Origin: Actinomycetes bacterium
GTDB taxonomy: Bacteria; Actinomycetota; Actinomycetes; Propionibacteriales; Propionibacteriaceae
Assembly: GCA_023458095.1 (NCBI GenBank)
Contig: JAEXAS010000004.1
Location: 1 to 64,000, forward strand
Length of the DNA stretch: 64,000 bases
Direction: 5' to 3'
The first letter of the stretch is position 1; each line of letters begins with the position of its first letter. The translations under genes were made by a program, and so were the position numbers. Below are positions 51,524 to 60,066 of the stretch, piece by piece. Under the pieces are notes generated by a model that did no database searches, was not told the origin of the DNA, and worked only from the letters and a program-made list of their open reading frames with translations.

Positions 51524-54004
51524 ATGACCGCCTCGGCGCCGGAGCACGCGACCCCGATCCTGGACGCCTACCGTCGGCATCCAGCCCGCGCCCCGTTCGA
51601 TGAGGTGGTCACCTCCGAGGGCCTTCGCGAACCGTCGGCAGCTCTCGGCCGGACGATCGAATCGCTGGGCCGGGCCGGGCTGTTGGTCGCTCGTTCCGAA
51701 GCCAGCCGCCAGGTCGCCGCCGACGGCATCAGCGCCACCGATCAATGGGGGCAGCGCCGACCGTGGCTGATCGATCCGCTGCCGGTTCCGCTGCCGGGCT
51801 CGGAATGGTCGGCGATGGAAGCCGCCCTCGATCAACGCGCCCGACTGCTGGATCTTGTGCTCACCGATCTGTATTCGCAGCGCCGACTGCTTCGCAGCGG
51901 GCTCATCCCGGCCGGGGTGGTGCTCGCTCATCCCGGTTTCGCCCGGGTCGCGGACGGATCACTCACCGGCCGCGGCCGCAAGCTGCGCCTCACCTCCACC
52001 GATCTGGGTCGCGATGCCACCGGCCGCTGGCTGGCTATCTCGGACCGCACCCAGGCGCCGGCTGGAGCCGCCTATGCGATGGCGACCCGCCGGGTGGTGA
52101 GCAAGGCCTTGTCCGGCCTGCATCGCGACAGCGATCTGGCCCGACTGCGCAGCTACTTCCTCGCGGTCACCGGGGCACTGCTGGCCGCAGCACCTTCCGA
52201 CACCGAGACCCCCCAGGTGGTGATCCATTCCCCCGGGGCCGACAGCGACTACGCCTTCGACCAGGGGTTCTTGGCGACACTGTTGGGCTTCCCCTTGGCC
52301 GAGGCCGACGATCTGGTGCTGAGCGGAGGCCGGGTGTGGCTGCGGGCCGGACCGAATCTGGAACCGGTCGACGTGATTCTGCGCCGGGTCGACGATTCGG
52401 CGGCCGACCCGTTGGAGTACCGCAGCGATTCCGAGATCGGTCTGCCCGGGCTGATTGAGGCGACTCGCCGCAATACCGTCGCAGTCGCCAATCCGATCGG
52501 TTCAGCGATCCTGGACAATCCGGCACTCGCCCCCTACCTTCCGGCGGCCTGTCGGGAACTGCTCGGCGAAGAGTTGCAGCTCGCCTCGCCGAGGACCTGG
52601 TGGGCGGGCACTCCCAGCGGTGCCGCCCAGGTCTTGGCTGAACTGCCGCGCCTGGTGATCAAGCCCGTTGCGCGCGGGTATGCACCCGTCTGCTACGGCT
52701 GGCTACTCAGCTCGGCCGAACGCGACGCGTTGGTTCGACGCATCCAAACCGAGCCCTGGGCCTGGTGCGCCCAAGAGCCCGTGGAACTGTCCACAGCCCC
52801 GGTTGTGACCGGCACCGGGCTGGAACCGCGCCGCTTCGTCCTGCGCAGCTTTGGGGTCGCCACCGCTGATGGCTACCAGTTCCTGCCCGGCGGGCTGGGA
52901 CGGGTCGCAGCCAGCGTCGACGACCTGACCATTTCCAGCAGCACCGGCGCCCTCGCCAAAGATGTGTGGATTCCGGCCGCCGCGCCCCGCCAGGCCACCG
53001 CGAGTCCCCGTCCGCGGTTGGCGGTGGCGCGGGCGAATGCCGTCAGTCCCCGGGTGGCCAACACCTTGATGACCATCGGACGCCTGGCTGAGCGCGCCGA
53101 GAGCACCGCCCGTCTGATCAAGGTCGCCGACGACCTCACCGAGGACTTCGGCTCCCACGGCAGTTCGGCCGGGGCGGAGGCGGTCGGCGCCCTACTGCGG
53201 GCCGTGACCGGCATCACCGGTTCGGTGCCGCGGGCCGGCGAAAGCACCGTGGCCTACCTCTCCCGGCTCACCTCGGACGCAGCAGAACCCGGCAGCGTTC
53301 ACCACAGTGTGCAGCGACTGATCGCCGACGCCCATGAGGTCCGCGACATCCTCAGCGTGGATTCGTGGTCGGTCTTCGATCGGCTCGAGCGCACCGTCAG
53401 CACCGACTCCTTCCAGGGTCCGGGTTTGCAGCATCAACTCGCTGATGTGCTGGAATCTCTGCTGGCCTTCGCCGGCATCATGACCCAATCGATGGTGCGG
53501 GATTCCTCTTGGGCCTTCCTGGAGGCCGGTGGGCGCCTGGAACGCGCCGCCCACACCGTCAAGCTGCTTCGCTTCGCGCTGCTCTCCCAGGCCGAAGATC
53601 GGCTGCGACCTTCAGCAGAGCTGGCCGCTGAGGCCGTGCTGCGGGCAGGGGAGAGCATCATCACCCACCGTCGCCGCGCCGCGGCCGGGACCGGCCCGGC
53701 GACCGGAACCGAATCGGTGCGCCAACTCCTGATCCACGACCACGCAAACCCCCGCTCGGTGGTCCATCAGCTCACCGCCTTGGCCGATGCACTGGCCTTG
53801 GTCGGCGACAGCCGCCTGGCCAGTCAAGCGACCGCGATCTGCGCCCAGGTCGACGCAGTGGCCGACATCGCGCAGGGTGCGGATCAGTTGGCGGTGTTGG
53901 GTCAGGCGCTGGCCGGCCTGGCCGAGCGGATCGCCGTACGCCACTTCACCCGACAGGCCACCCGCCATGGCGTGGAGGCCACCTGGGTGGGGAGTTCCCG
54001 ATGA
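51524..54004 (+). CDS. Circularly permuted ATP-grasp/alpha-E fusion protein
   Basis: An 826-residue protein. Residues 1-480 belong to the circularly permuted ATP-grasp group (DUF404/DUF407), with RRPWLIDPLPVPLPGSEW, VVIHSPGADSDYAFDQGFLA and LVIKPVARGYAPVCYG visible. Residues from about 505 form the helical alpha-E domain (DUF403), with RVANTLMTIGRLAERAES near the join and SWAFLEAGGRLERA later. These two are often separate genes; here they are one chain. The next gene, a transglutaminase-like protein, overlaps by ATGA. Proposed to make an unknown peptide-like product. Confidence 0.9.
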   Translation: MTASAPEHATPILDAYRRHPARAPFDEVVTSEGLREPSAALGRTIESLGRAGLLVARSEASRQVAADGISATDQWGQRRPWLIDPLPVPLPGSEWSAMEAALDQRARLLDLVLTDLYSQRRLLRSGLIPAGVVLAHPGFARVADGSLTGRGRKLRLTSTDLGRDATGRWLAISDRTQAPAGAAYAMATRRVVSKALSGLHRDSDLARLRSYFLAVTGALLAAAPSDTETPQVVIHSPGADSDYAFDQGFLATLLGFPLAEADDLVLSGGRVWLRAGPNLEPVDVILRRVDDSAADPLEYRSDSEIGLPGLIEATRRNTVAVANPIGSAILDNPALAPYLPAACRELLGEELQLASPRTWWAGTPSGAAQVLAELPRLVIKPVARGYAPVCYGWLLSSAERDALVRRIQTEPWAWCAQEPVELSTAPVVTGTGLEPRRFVLRSFGVATADGYQFLPGGLGRVAASVDDLTISSSTGALAKDVWIPAAAPRQATASPRPRLAVARANAVSPRVANTLMTIGRLAERAESTARLIKVADDLTEDFGSHGSSAGAEAVGALLRAVTGITGSVPRAGESTVAYLSRLTSDAAEPGSVHHSVQRLIADAHEVRDILSVDSWSVFDRLERTVSTDSFQGPGLQHQLADVLESLLAFAGIMTQSMVRDSSWAFLEAGGRLERAAHTVKLLRFALLSQAEDRLRPSAELAAEAVLRAGESIITHRRRAAAGTGPATGTESVRQLLIHDHANPRSVVHQLTALADALALVGDSRLASQATAICAQVDAVADIAQGADQLAVLGQALAGLAERIAVRHFTRQATRHGVEATWVGSSR

Positions 54005-54888
54005 CCACCCACCGCTACCGGATCCAGCATGTGACCCGCTACAGCTACGACCAGGAGTTGGAAGCCTGCTACAACCGGGCACTGCTGCGTCCTCGGCAGA
54101 CCGACGAGCAGCAGGTGGTGTCGTCGGTGGTACAGGTCACCCCCGAGCCCGATCTGGTCAGCGAGCACCGCGACTACTTCGGCAACAACTCGCTGTATTT
54201 CGAGACTCGAACCGCCACCACCGATTTGGTGGTCACCGCCGAGCATGTGGTGGTGATCGATCGGCCGAGGCCTGCTGTGGCCGACCTCAACCGGTGGACG
54301 GTGGCCGCGGCCGCCGACTGGGCTCAGGCCTTTGGCGATCCGCTGGAGCTGGTCGACTTCGGAATGCCCTCACCACTGGTGGAGATCACCGACGCCGTGC
54401 GGGAATTCGCCGCGACCATTTTCACCCCCGATACCGGGCTGGGCGATGCCCTGGTGGGTCTGTTGGCCACAATCACCGCCGATTTCAGCTACGCCCAGGG
54501 CAGCACCTCGGTGAAGACGACCCTGTCGGAATTGCTCACGTTGCGCCATGGGGTGTGCCAGGATTTCGCCCACCTGGCGGCGGGCTGCTTGCGCAGCACT
54601 GGCCTGCCCGCACGTTACGTAAGCGGGTATCTGGAGACCACTCCGGCACCGGGTACGGCCAAGCTTCGCGGCGCCGATGCCACCCATGCCTGGGTCTCGG
54701 TGCTCACTCCTCAGGGCTGGGTCGACCTGGATCCGACCAACGACCAGTTCGCCGGTTCGGCCCACATCGTCACCGCCTGGGGTCGGGACTTCACCGATGT
54801 GTCCCCCCTGCGCGGCGTGGTGCTCACCGAGGCGAGCACATCCACGTTGAGCGTGGCCGTCGATGTGGAGCCTGAGCCGATCGGCTAG
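54001..54888 (+). CDS. Transglutaminase-like family protein
   Basis: A 295-residue protein. An N-terminal beta domain begins YRIQHVTRYSYDQELEACYN, with RPRQTDEQ typical of the bacterial transglutaminase N-terminal region. The catalytic triad is Cys in RHGVCQDFAHLAAGCL, His in DATHAWVSVLTPQGWVDLD, and Asp in DPTND. It overlaps the ATP-grasp gene and the downstream acetyltransferase gene by four bases. With ATP-grasp and alpha-E it forms a widespread triad of unknown substrate; it may hydrolyse or crosslink a peptide. Confidence 0.92.
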   Translation: MTTHRYRIQHVTRYSYDQELEACYNRALLRPRQTDEQQVVSSVVQVTPEPDLVSEHRDYFGNNSLYFETRTATTDLVVTAEHVVVIDRPRPAVADLNRWTVAAAADWAQAFGDPLELVDFGMPSPLVEITDAVREFAATIFTPDTGLGDALVGLLATITADFSYAQGSTSVKTTLSELLTLRHGVCQDFAHLAAGCLRSTGLPARYVSGYLETTPAPGTAKLRGADATHAWVSVLTPQGWVDLDPTNDQFAGSAHIVTAWGRDFTDVSPLRGVVLTEASTSTLSVAVDVEPEPIG

Positions 54889-55163
54889 TTGTCTAACAAC
54901 TCGGCATAGTCGGGGTTCTTTGCGAACCAGGCGGCGACATAGGTGCAGGTCGGACGCACCGTCCACACACCCTCGGCGCGAACAGAGTCCATGGCGTAGC
55001 TGACCAGTGCGCCGGCGATGCCGCGGCCGGCGAACTGCGGCGCAACCACAGTGTGGTTGAAGTCGGCGACCGACCCGTCGAGGGTGTAGAAAGTCTCGCC
55101 GGCGCGCTCCCCGTCCACCCAGGCTTCGAAGCATCTCCGCTCACGATTGTGTACGAATTCCAT
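54885..55163 (-). CDS. Small GNAT-type acetyltransferase
   Basis: A 92-residue protein of the minimal GCN5-related group (YjdJ-like). The acetyl-CoA binding stretch is VVAPQFAGRGIAGALVSYA, and VRPTCTYVAAWFAKNPDY lies near the C-terminus, a pattern of the DUF4442-independent short GNAT proteins. Its stop overlaps the end of the convergent transglutaminase gene by four bases. The substrate is unknown. Confidence 0.88.
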   Translation of the reverse strand: MEFVHNRERRCFEAWVDGERAGETFYTLDGSVADFNHTVVAPQFAGRGIAGALVSYAMDSVRAEGVWTVRPTCTYVAAWFAKNPDYAELLDN

Positions 55164-55256
55164 CGTCGCATCCTCCCCTCACCTGCGAGGCTACCGGGCC
55201 GCGGGCGACCACAGAAAGGGTGCGGCTAGCCTTGCTCTGCGGAAAGGAGGGGACTC

Positions 55257-56093
55257 GTGCCGAAACCGTCCCTGGTTGCTGCCCTCATCAGCCTCATCGT
55301 CGTCGGCGGCTGCGCGGCCCAGCCACCAACAGGACCCGCGAGCATCCTTCCCACTTCCTCGACGAGCCCCGCACCTGCCGGGCCTTCGACCACCTCGGGC
55401 AGTCCGTCGCCGACGGCGGGCCCCTTGGCGGGAAAGCTGGTCGTGATCGATGCCGGCCACACCGGCGGATGGTCGTCAGCGTGGGGCACCCAGAAGGTTC
55501 CCAACGGCACCGGCGGCACCAAGCCGTGCAATTCCTCGGGGACGGCAACCCGCTCCGGCTACGCCGAGCACTCCTACAACTTCGATCAGGCCGGTGCCCT
55601 GGCCGCTGCGCTGCGGGACCGTGGCGCAAAGGTGGTGCTCAATCGCACCGACGACACCACTGCCACCGACGAGTTGTGCGTGAATCACCGCGCCGACAAG
55701 GCCAATAAGCGTGCTGCAGACCTGCTGATCTCGCTGCACGCCGACGGCAATCTGGGCAGCGGACACCGCGGTTTCCACATCATCGTCTCCACAGTGATGA
55801 AGGGAGGCGCTGCGGTGATGGCCCAGTCGAAGGCCTTGGCCAAAGACCTTCGCTCCAGCCTGGAATCTGGCACCGACCTGCCCCGATCGAACTACATCGG
55901 GGGCGGAACGGCCTACAGTTTCCGCTCGGACATCGCCACCTTGAACTTCTCCGAACGCCCCGCAGTGATGATGGAAATGGGCAACATGATGAACGCCTCC
56001 GATGCTGCGGCGTTCAGCTCACCGCGAGAGCGCAAACGTATAGCTGCGGCCCTTGCCGACGGAATCCAGGAGTTTCTGGATTCCGCCCGCTGA
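55257..56093 (+). CDS. N-acetylmuramoyl-L-alanine amidase lipoprotein
   Basis: A 278-residue peptidoglycan hydrolase of the Amidase_3 family. GTG at 55257 follows GGAAAGGAGGGG. A lipoprotein signal ends LIVVGGC. A Ser/Pro/Thr-rich linker precedes the catalytic domain, which begins KLVVIDAGHTGG near residue 60 with the zinc His; Glu follows in YAEHSYNFDQ, His in LISLHADGN, and the C-terminal Glu in MMEMGNMMN. Probably cell-wall remodelling at the membrane. It is convergent with tadG, seven bases away. Confidence 0.93.
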   Translation: MPKPSLVAALISLIVVGGCAAQPPTGPASILPTSSTSPAPAGPSTTSGSPSPTAGPLAGKLVVIDAGHTGGWSSAWGTQKVPNGTGGTKPCNSSGTATRSGYAEHSYNFDQAGALAAALRDRGAKVVLNRTDDTTATDELCVNHRADKANKRAADLLISLHADGNLGSGHRGFHIIVSTVMKGGAAVMAQSKALAKDLRSSLESGTDLPRSNYIGGGTAYSFRSDIATLNFSERPAVMMEMGNMMNASDAAAFSSPRERKRIAAALADGIQEFLDSAR

Positions 56094-56099
56094 GGTCGA

Positions 56100-57770
56100 T
56101 CAGTCGCTCAACCCATCAATGGCCATGAACTTGGTACCGCCGGTCAGCGAACCCATCGCCGCGACGAAGACGTCCTTGAGGTCGTTGCCATTGGCCGCGC
56201 AGTAGAAGTTGTCGCCGTCGGTGTTCTCGTTCTTGATCTGGGTGGCGTTCGTGCACCCGTCAGCTTGGCTGGGAGCACCATCGCTCGTGGGCGAGGCGAC
56301 GCTGGCCAGGACGTCATCGACGTACATCGACCCGGAGTTCTGGTAGTAGCCGTTGTCGGAGTTCTTTCCGCAGGTGTAGTACGCGGCGTTGCCGAAGCCG
56401 ATGGTGATGATCGTGGCGCCACGAGCCTTCGCCGCTGTCGCCACCGTCTTCAGGTTGTTGCAGGCAGTCTCACCGTTGGTGCTCGCAGGGTCGAGATCGT
56501 TGTCCAAGGACAGGGCGCTGGAGTTAGAGTTGTACAGCTCTTCAGGGCGACCATCGGTCTCAAAGATGATGACGTCCTTCGGCGTCCCCAGGTCGGCCCG
56601 TGCGCCGGAAGCGTCCAGATCAGCCTTGTTGTTCGTGGGGCTCAGCAGGTAACGAGCAGCACCCTTCATTGCCGCCGCCAGATGCGTGCCAATGCCGTAG
56701 GTGTTCCCATCGACGAAGGAAGTCTCGCTTGACAGCGCGAGGTTGTGAACACTCTTGTAGATGTCGGTGCTCTGATTCAGGGGGCGCGGCGTGGTCGCCG
56801 AACCGTCGTTGTAGTTGTTGGAGAAGTTCACCGGAACCCAAACGCCGTTGTAGCGATCATCTCGGTTGGAGACGGTCTTGGTCACCGGCACATCCACCCA
56901 TTCGCAGTGCCAATTCCACAGATAGCCCGAACACACCCGCTGCTTCTCGGTGGTCGTGGTCGTGGTCGTGGTGTAGGTGTACAGCATGTCGGAGCTGGAC
57001 GGCGGCGTCGCAATGTCTCCGGAGGTGCGTTGCGGAATGCTCTTGTGGATCGCACCGAAGGCCACATACTGCTGCACCGGATCCATGTACTGCAGCATCG
57101 ACTCGATACCTGACTTGAGCCCGGTGAAAGAGCCTGCTGGTGCGTACTTGTCGCCCATAGACGGGGTGCGGTCAGCCATGACCACCACGTTCATCGGGTT
57201 CGGCGGGGCCTCACCACCGCAGCTACCCAGGCAGGACAAGGTGGTCTGCGCACCGGTGTTGCCGGTCGGAACGTTGATCGCCGGCCCGAAGACGAAGTCC
57301 ACGGTCTTGGCGTAGGTGATCGCCATCGTGTTGCACTTCTCGCCGAGGTCACAAGGAATCGCGCATGACGTTGCACTGCACTTGACCTGCGAGGCGTTGT
57401 AGGTACCGGGATCGCAGGTATCGGGGATCTGTGCAGTCTTCGGTGCGCCGGAGCCGTTGTTGGCCACAACGCAGTAGAAGGCGATGTTGGCCGGGTAGGT
57501 CAGGGCCGGAGCATCCGGGAAGTTCTTGGAGAAGTAGGAGATCGCCAGGGCCTTGGCCTTGTTGGTATCAGGAAGGGCAGAGGCACCAGCCTGAGCAGCC
57601 GCATCGATCGAGGCGCGAACCTCCTGGCGCTCATAGAGCAGCTTGGAGATGTCGAAGCCCATGGCGCCGGCACCCATCAGCATGAGCATGGCGAAAGCCA
57701 CCACGACCGCCGTGGCACCCCGCTCGGTATTGCGAGCCCACTCCTTGATCCGCTGGATGCGCTTGCTCAT
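56100..57770 (-). CDS. tadG: TadG-like pilus assembly protein with vWA domain
   Basis: A 556-residue protein of the Tad pilus machinery. The N-terminal segment NTERGATAVVVAFAMLMLMGAG is a pilin-like membrane anchor preceded by positive charges. The remainder is extracellular and contains a von Willebrand A fold: MADRTPSMGDK is the MIDAS-like DxTxS motif, and VIIFETDGRPEELYNS follows. About ten cysteines are spread through the extracellular part. It overlaps tadE as ATGA, and the start is ATG 57770. Confidence 0.88.
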   Translation of the reverse strand: MSKRIQRIKEWARNTERGATAVVVAFAMLMLMGAGAMGFDISKLLYERQEVRASIDAAAQAGASALPDTNKAKALAISYFSKNFPDAPALTYPANIAFYCVVANNGSGAPKTAQIPDTCDPGTYNASQVKCSATSCAIPCDLGEKCNTMAITYAKTVDFVFGPAINVPTGNTGAQTTLSCLGSCGGEAPPNPMNVVVMADRTPSMGDKYAPAGSFTGLKSGIESMLQYMDPVQQYVAFGAIHKSIPQRTSGDIATPPSSSDMLYTYTTTTTTTTEKQRVCSGYLWNWHCEWVDVPVTKTVSNRDDRYNGVWVPVNFSNNYNDGSATTPRPLNQSTDIYKSVHNLALSSETSFVDGNTYGIGTHLAAAMKGAARYLLSPTNNKADLDASGARADLGTPKDVIIFETDGRPEELYNSNSSALSLDNDLDPASTNGETACNNLKTVATAAKARGATIITIGFGNAAYYTCGKNSDNGYYQNSGSMYVDDVLASVASPTSDGAPSQADGCTNATQIKNENTDGDNFYCAANGNDLKDVFVAAMGSLTGGTKFMAIDGLSD

Positions 57771-58231
57771 GAGGTCGCTTCGATTCGCATGTACGCCGAC
57801 TTGGTGATGGTGGTGCTTCCCGGCAGTCCGAAGATCGCCGGCGAGACCCACTTGTAGACGTAGTTGACGCTGACCACGGCGGTTCCGCCGATTTCCTTGC
57901 TGGTGTCGTACGCCGAGGAGCAGTTCGCGCCGTCCGGCTTCTGGCAGGTAACCGTCACCGAGGGAACCGACGAAGAGCAGGTGCCGGTATCACTGAAGCC
58001 AATCAATGTGGTGGAAGCCTTCAGAGCAGCCTTGCAGGCTTTGTCCGCACTCCCACCCAGGCTGGCTGCCCGAGCTCCATCGCGGGCGGCGTTGCCCATG
58101 ATCGCCTGAGCATTGGTCACCATGCCGAAGTCGATGATGCCCAACAGGATCATCACCAACACGGGGAGCACCAAGGCGAACTCCACTGCGGCCGCACCAC
58201 GCTCACGATCCCGCTTAAATAGCTTATGCAC
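57767..58231 (-). CDS. tadE: TadE family pseudopilin
   Basis: A 154-residue minor pilin-like protein. The start is GTG at 58231, preceded by TGAGGGGGACAA. RERGAAAVEFALVLPVLVMI is the classic TadE prepilin-like N-terminal helix: a Gly then a hydrophobic run with the Glu at mature position 5. The rest is a small periplasmic domain with four cysteines. It starts the leftward tadE-tadG operon; a promoter is seen at 58283-58312. Confidence 0.92.
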   Translation of the reverse strand: MHKLFKRDRERGAAAVEFALVLPVLVMILLGIIDFGMVTNAQAIMGNAARDGARAASLGGSADKACKAALKASTTLIGFSDTGTCSSSVPSVTVTCQKPDGANCSSAYDTSKEIGGTAVVSVNYVYKWVSPAIFGLPGSTTITKSAYMRIEATS

Positions 58232-58282
58232 TTGTCCCCCCTCAGAACATCGACCATCGATGCTGGTCCTAAATGCATTTTG

Positions 58283-58312
58283 AGTGTAGGAGGCAAAACC
58301 AAGCCATGTCAA
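58283..58312 (-). promoter_or_regulatory. Promoter for tadE-tadG
   Basis: On the minus strand TTGACA (58312-58307) and TACACT (58288-58283) are 18 bases apart, 52 bases upstream of the tadE start. Three copies of the GTCACCC palindrome lie further upstream at 58465-58595. Confidence 0.5.
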
Positions 58313-58464
58313 TGTGGATGCATCGCGTTTAGGTGCATTGAATTCTCAAAGGTTGAAGGCTGCCATGCACCCCCACCCAGCACCATCCCCCCTAGTCATA
58401 GCAGCATCGCAGGGGCCCAGCTCCCCCACGGGGGACCTGGACAAAGTGATCAGCACAGCCTTTT

Positions 58465-58482
58465 GTCACCCCTTTGGGCGAC
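58465..58482. promoter_or_regulatory. Tad palindrome copy 1
   Basis: GTCACCC-CTTT-GGGCGAC. Best of the seven copies: arms GTCxCCC and GGGxGAC are fully complementary. Confidence 0.6.
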
Positions 58483-58552
58483 ATTCTCAATGGTAATTCA
58501 CCTTGCCTCCACCCCGAGAGGTTCGGCACCACACACAATGCACGAAGGATTT

Positions 58553-58569
58553 GTCACCCAAAAGGGGAC
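58553..58569. promoter_or_regulatory. Tad palindrome copy 2
   Basis: GTCACCCAAAAGGGGAC, a 17-base form with a one-base deletion in the right arm. Confidence 0.55.
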
Positions 58570-58577
58570 TCGCCATA

Positions 58578-58595
58578 GTCACCCCTACGGATGAC
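58578..58595. promoter_or_regulatory. Tad palindrome copy 3
   Basis: GTCACCCCTACGGATGAC, nine bases after copy 2, so the two could bind protein side by side. Confidence 0.55.
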
Positions 58596-58758
58596 CCCAT
58601 TCCGCGACCTGGACCCCTGCCCAAACCACCTCGATCAGCCCCATCGGAGACCGCCAACCAGGCCCTACCGGAGGCCACCGGCCAGGCCCCACCTCCGTCC
58701 CTGAGCGCTGGCCGCAGCGCCGCCCGCCGCAACCCTCAACCCCAACTGGAAACAAAAG

Positions 58759-58775
58759 GTCCCCTAAAGGGTGAC
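58759..58775. promoter_or_regulatory. Tad palindrome copy 4
   Basis: GTCCCCTAAAGGGTGAC, an inverted form of the 17-base type. Confidence 0.55.
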
Positions 58776-58793
58776 AAATAGTCCGAGTTTTGA

Positions 58794-58810
58794 GTCACCC
58801 ATTTGGGGAC
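58794..58810. promoter_or_regulatory. Tad palindrome copy 5, next to the flp promoter
   Basis: GTCACCCATTTGGGGAC ends 15 bases before the -35 box of the flp promoter, a usual position for an activator. Confidence 0.6.
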
Positions 58811-58825
58811 ATTTTCGAAAATCTT

Positions 58826-58853
58826 TTGACAATCCCAGATTCTGCGGTGTAAA
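58826..58853 (+). promoter_or_regulatory. Promoter for flp
   Basis: A perfect TTGACA at 58826-58831 and TGTAAA at 58848-58853 are 16 bases apart. The flp start codon at 58932 is about 75 bases downstream of the predicted transcript start. Confidence 0.6.
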
Positions 58854-58931
58854 CCTTCAAGTGGCCGCTCACGCCGATGATGGCACGGCTTGAGCACCGC
58901 GGAAATCTATCCCACACCGAAAGGCAGTCCA

Positions 58932-59108
58932 ATGAAGAACCTTCCCGCCAAGATCGTCGGCAACGTTGTCAACACCCGTGAGCGCGGCGCCACCGCCGTT
59001 GAGTACGGCATCATGGTCGCCCTGATCGCCGCAGTGATCATCACCGTTGTCACCTTGCTGGGCAGCAACCTGAGCAGCATGTTCGCTGGGGTCGCAGGCA
59101 AGATCTGA
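58932..59108 (+). CDS. flp: Flp family type IVb pilin
   Basis: The major subunit of the Tad pilus, 58 residues long, as normal. ATG 58932 follows GAAAGGCAG. The prepilin peptidase site is RERG-ATAVEYGIM, with the Glu at mature position 5 and the Tyr typical of Flp pilins, then a hydrophobic helix VALIAAVIITVV. Promoter and palindromes lie just upstream and a strong hairpin follows at 59119-59154, which should give a short abundant transcript separate from cpaB. Confidence 0.93.
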   Translation: MKNLPAKIVGNVVNTRERGATAVEYGIMVALIAAVIITVVTLLGSNLSSMFAGVAGKI

Positions 59109-59118
59109 TCGCTATGAG

Positions 59119-59154
59119 GTAAGGCACTCCGAGTCCCCGCCCGGAGTGCCTTAC
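59119..59154 (+). terminator. Terminator between flp and cpaB
   Basis: GTAAGGCACTCCG and CGGAGTGCCTTAC form a perfect 13-bp stem with a 10-base loop ten bases after the flp stop. Partial readthrough would give much flp and little assembly-gene mRNA. Confidence 0.85.
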
Positions 59155-59207
59155 TCCATATCCAAATGAACCCCATTTCCTACTGCACGTCCGACATTTA
59201 TATGTCG

Positions 59208-59225
59208 GTCCCCCTTTAAGGTGAC
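59208..59225. promoter_or_regulatory. Tad palindrome copy 6
   Basis: GTCCCCCTTTAAGGTGAC, between the flp terminator and cpaB. Confidence 0.55.
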
Positions 59226-59272
59226 AGGCCCCCCTGAAGCCCCCCAATCCGTCAACCGATTCGCTCCTCGGA

Positions 59273-59290
59273 GTCACCCGAAAGGATGAC
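59273..59290. promoter_or_regulatory. Tad palindrome copy 7
   Basis: GTCACCCGAAAGGATGAC, 128 bases before the cpaB start. The 310-base gap between flp and cpaB otherwise holds the flp terminator and no gene. Confidence 0.55.
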
Positions 59291-59418
59291 AATCCGAGGC
59301 TGGCGGCGAAAGGTTGACCTGATTCCGGCCCCCAAAGCTTCGCTTCACTGGCGGTGTAGCGATCCTGGTGCAGCCTTCGGGCGCACCTCACCCACTTGAG
59401 AACAGGCGGTTTCCCACA

Positions 59419-60060
59419 ATGCAACGTCGTCTCATCGCAGCGTTCCTCGCAGTCGTGCTTGCAGGAATCGGCGCGATCTTGCTGTTCAACTACGTCAGCA
59501 ATGCCGATACCCGAGCCATGCAGAACCAAGATCCCACTGACGTCCTCGTCGTTACCACGACGGTGCCACCGGGCACCCTGGGCAGTGCCCTGGGCCCCTT
59601 TGTCACGACCAAGCAGATCCCGAAGGTTGCCTTGGAGCCAGGTGCACTGACCTCCTTGGACGACGTTCAGCACCTGGCCACCATTGTCCAGTTGCAGCCC
59701 GGCCAGCAGCTCAGCAGCAACTGGTTCGGCGAGCCCGGCACGGCCGCGAACGGGGACATTGCGATTCCCGAAACCATGGAGGTCGTGTCGCTGCAACTGG
59801 AGGCCCAGCGCACAGTCGGCACTCGCTTGACCGCCGGCTCCAGGATCAGCGCCTACTCCACCTTGGAAGGCACGACCCGACGCATCTTCTCCGAGGTGCT
59901 GGTGGTCTCCTCCACCGAGGGCTTGGTCACCATTGCAGCTCGTCCGGTCGACGTGCAGAACCTGGTGTTGTCTCTCGAATCCGGCAAGGTCTGGCTCGCT
60001 GAGTCCAGCAAGATCGCGAGCAAGGTCAATCCGGTCAGCGTCAAGCAACTGGCCGGGTGA
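59419..60060 (+). CDS. cpaB: Flp pilus assembly protein CpaB/RcpC
   Basis: A 213-residue protein with one N-terminal membrane helix (RLIAAFLAVVLAGIGAILLF) and an extracytoplasmic SAF-type domain, here starting with DVLVVTTTVPPGTLGSAL. CpaB helps build the periplasmic part of the Tad machine. ATG 59419. It is the first gene of a tight rightward run to cpaE, cpaF and tadB. Confidence 0.9.
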   Translation: MQRRLIAAFLAVVLAGIGAILLFNYVSNADTRAMQNQDPTDVLVVTTTVPPGTLGSALGPFVTTKQIPKVALEPGALTSLDDVQHLATIVQLQPGQQLSSNWFGEPGTAANGDIAIPETMEVVSLQLEAQRTVGTRLTAGSRISAYSTLEGTTRRIFSEVLVVSSTEGLVTIAARPVDVQNLVLSLESGKVWLAESSKIASKVNPVSVKQLAG

Positions 60061-60066
60061 TCAGCC

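Noticed and set aside
58487..58732. An 81-codon frame in the tadE-flp gap
   Set aside because: No ribosome site, unusual composition, and it crosses two of the palindrome copies.
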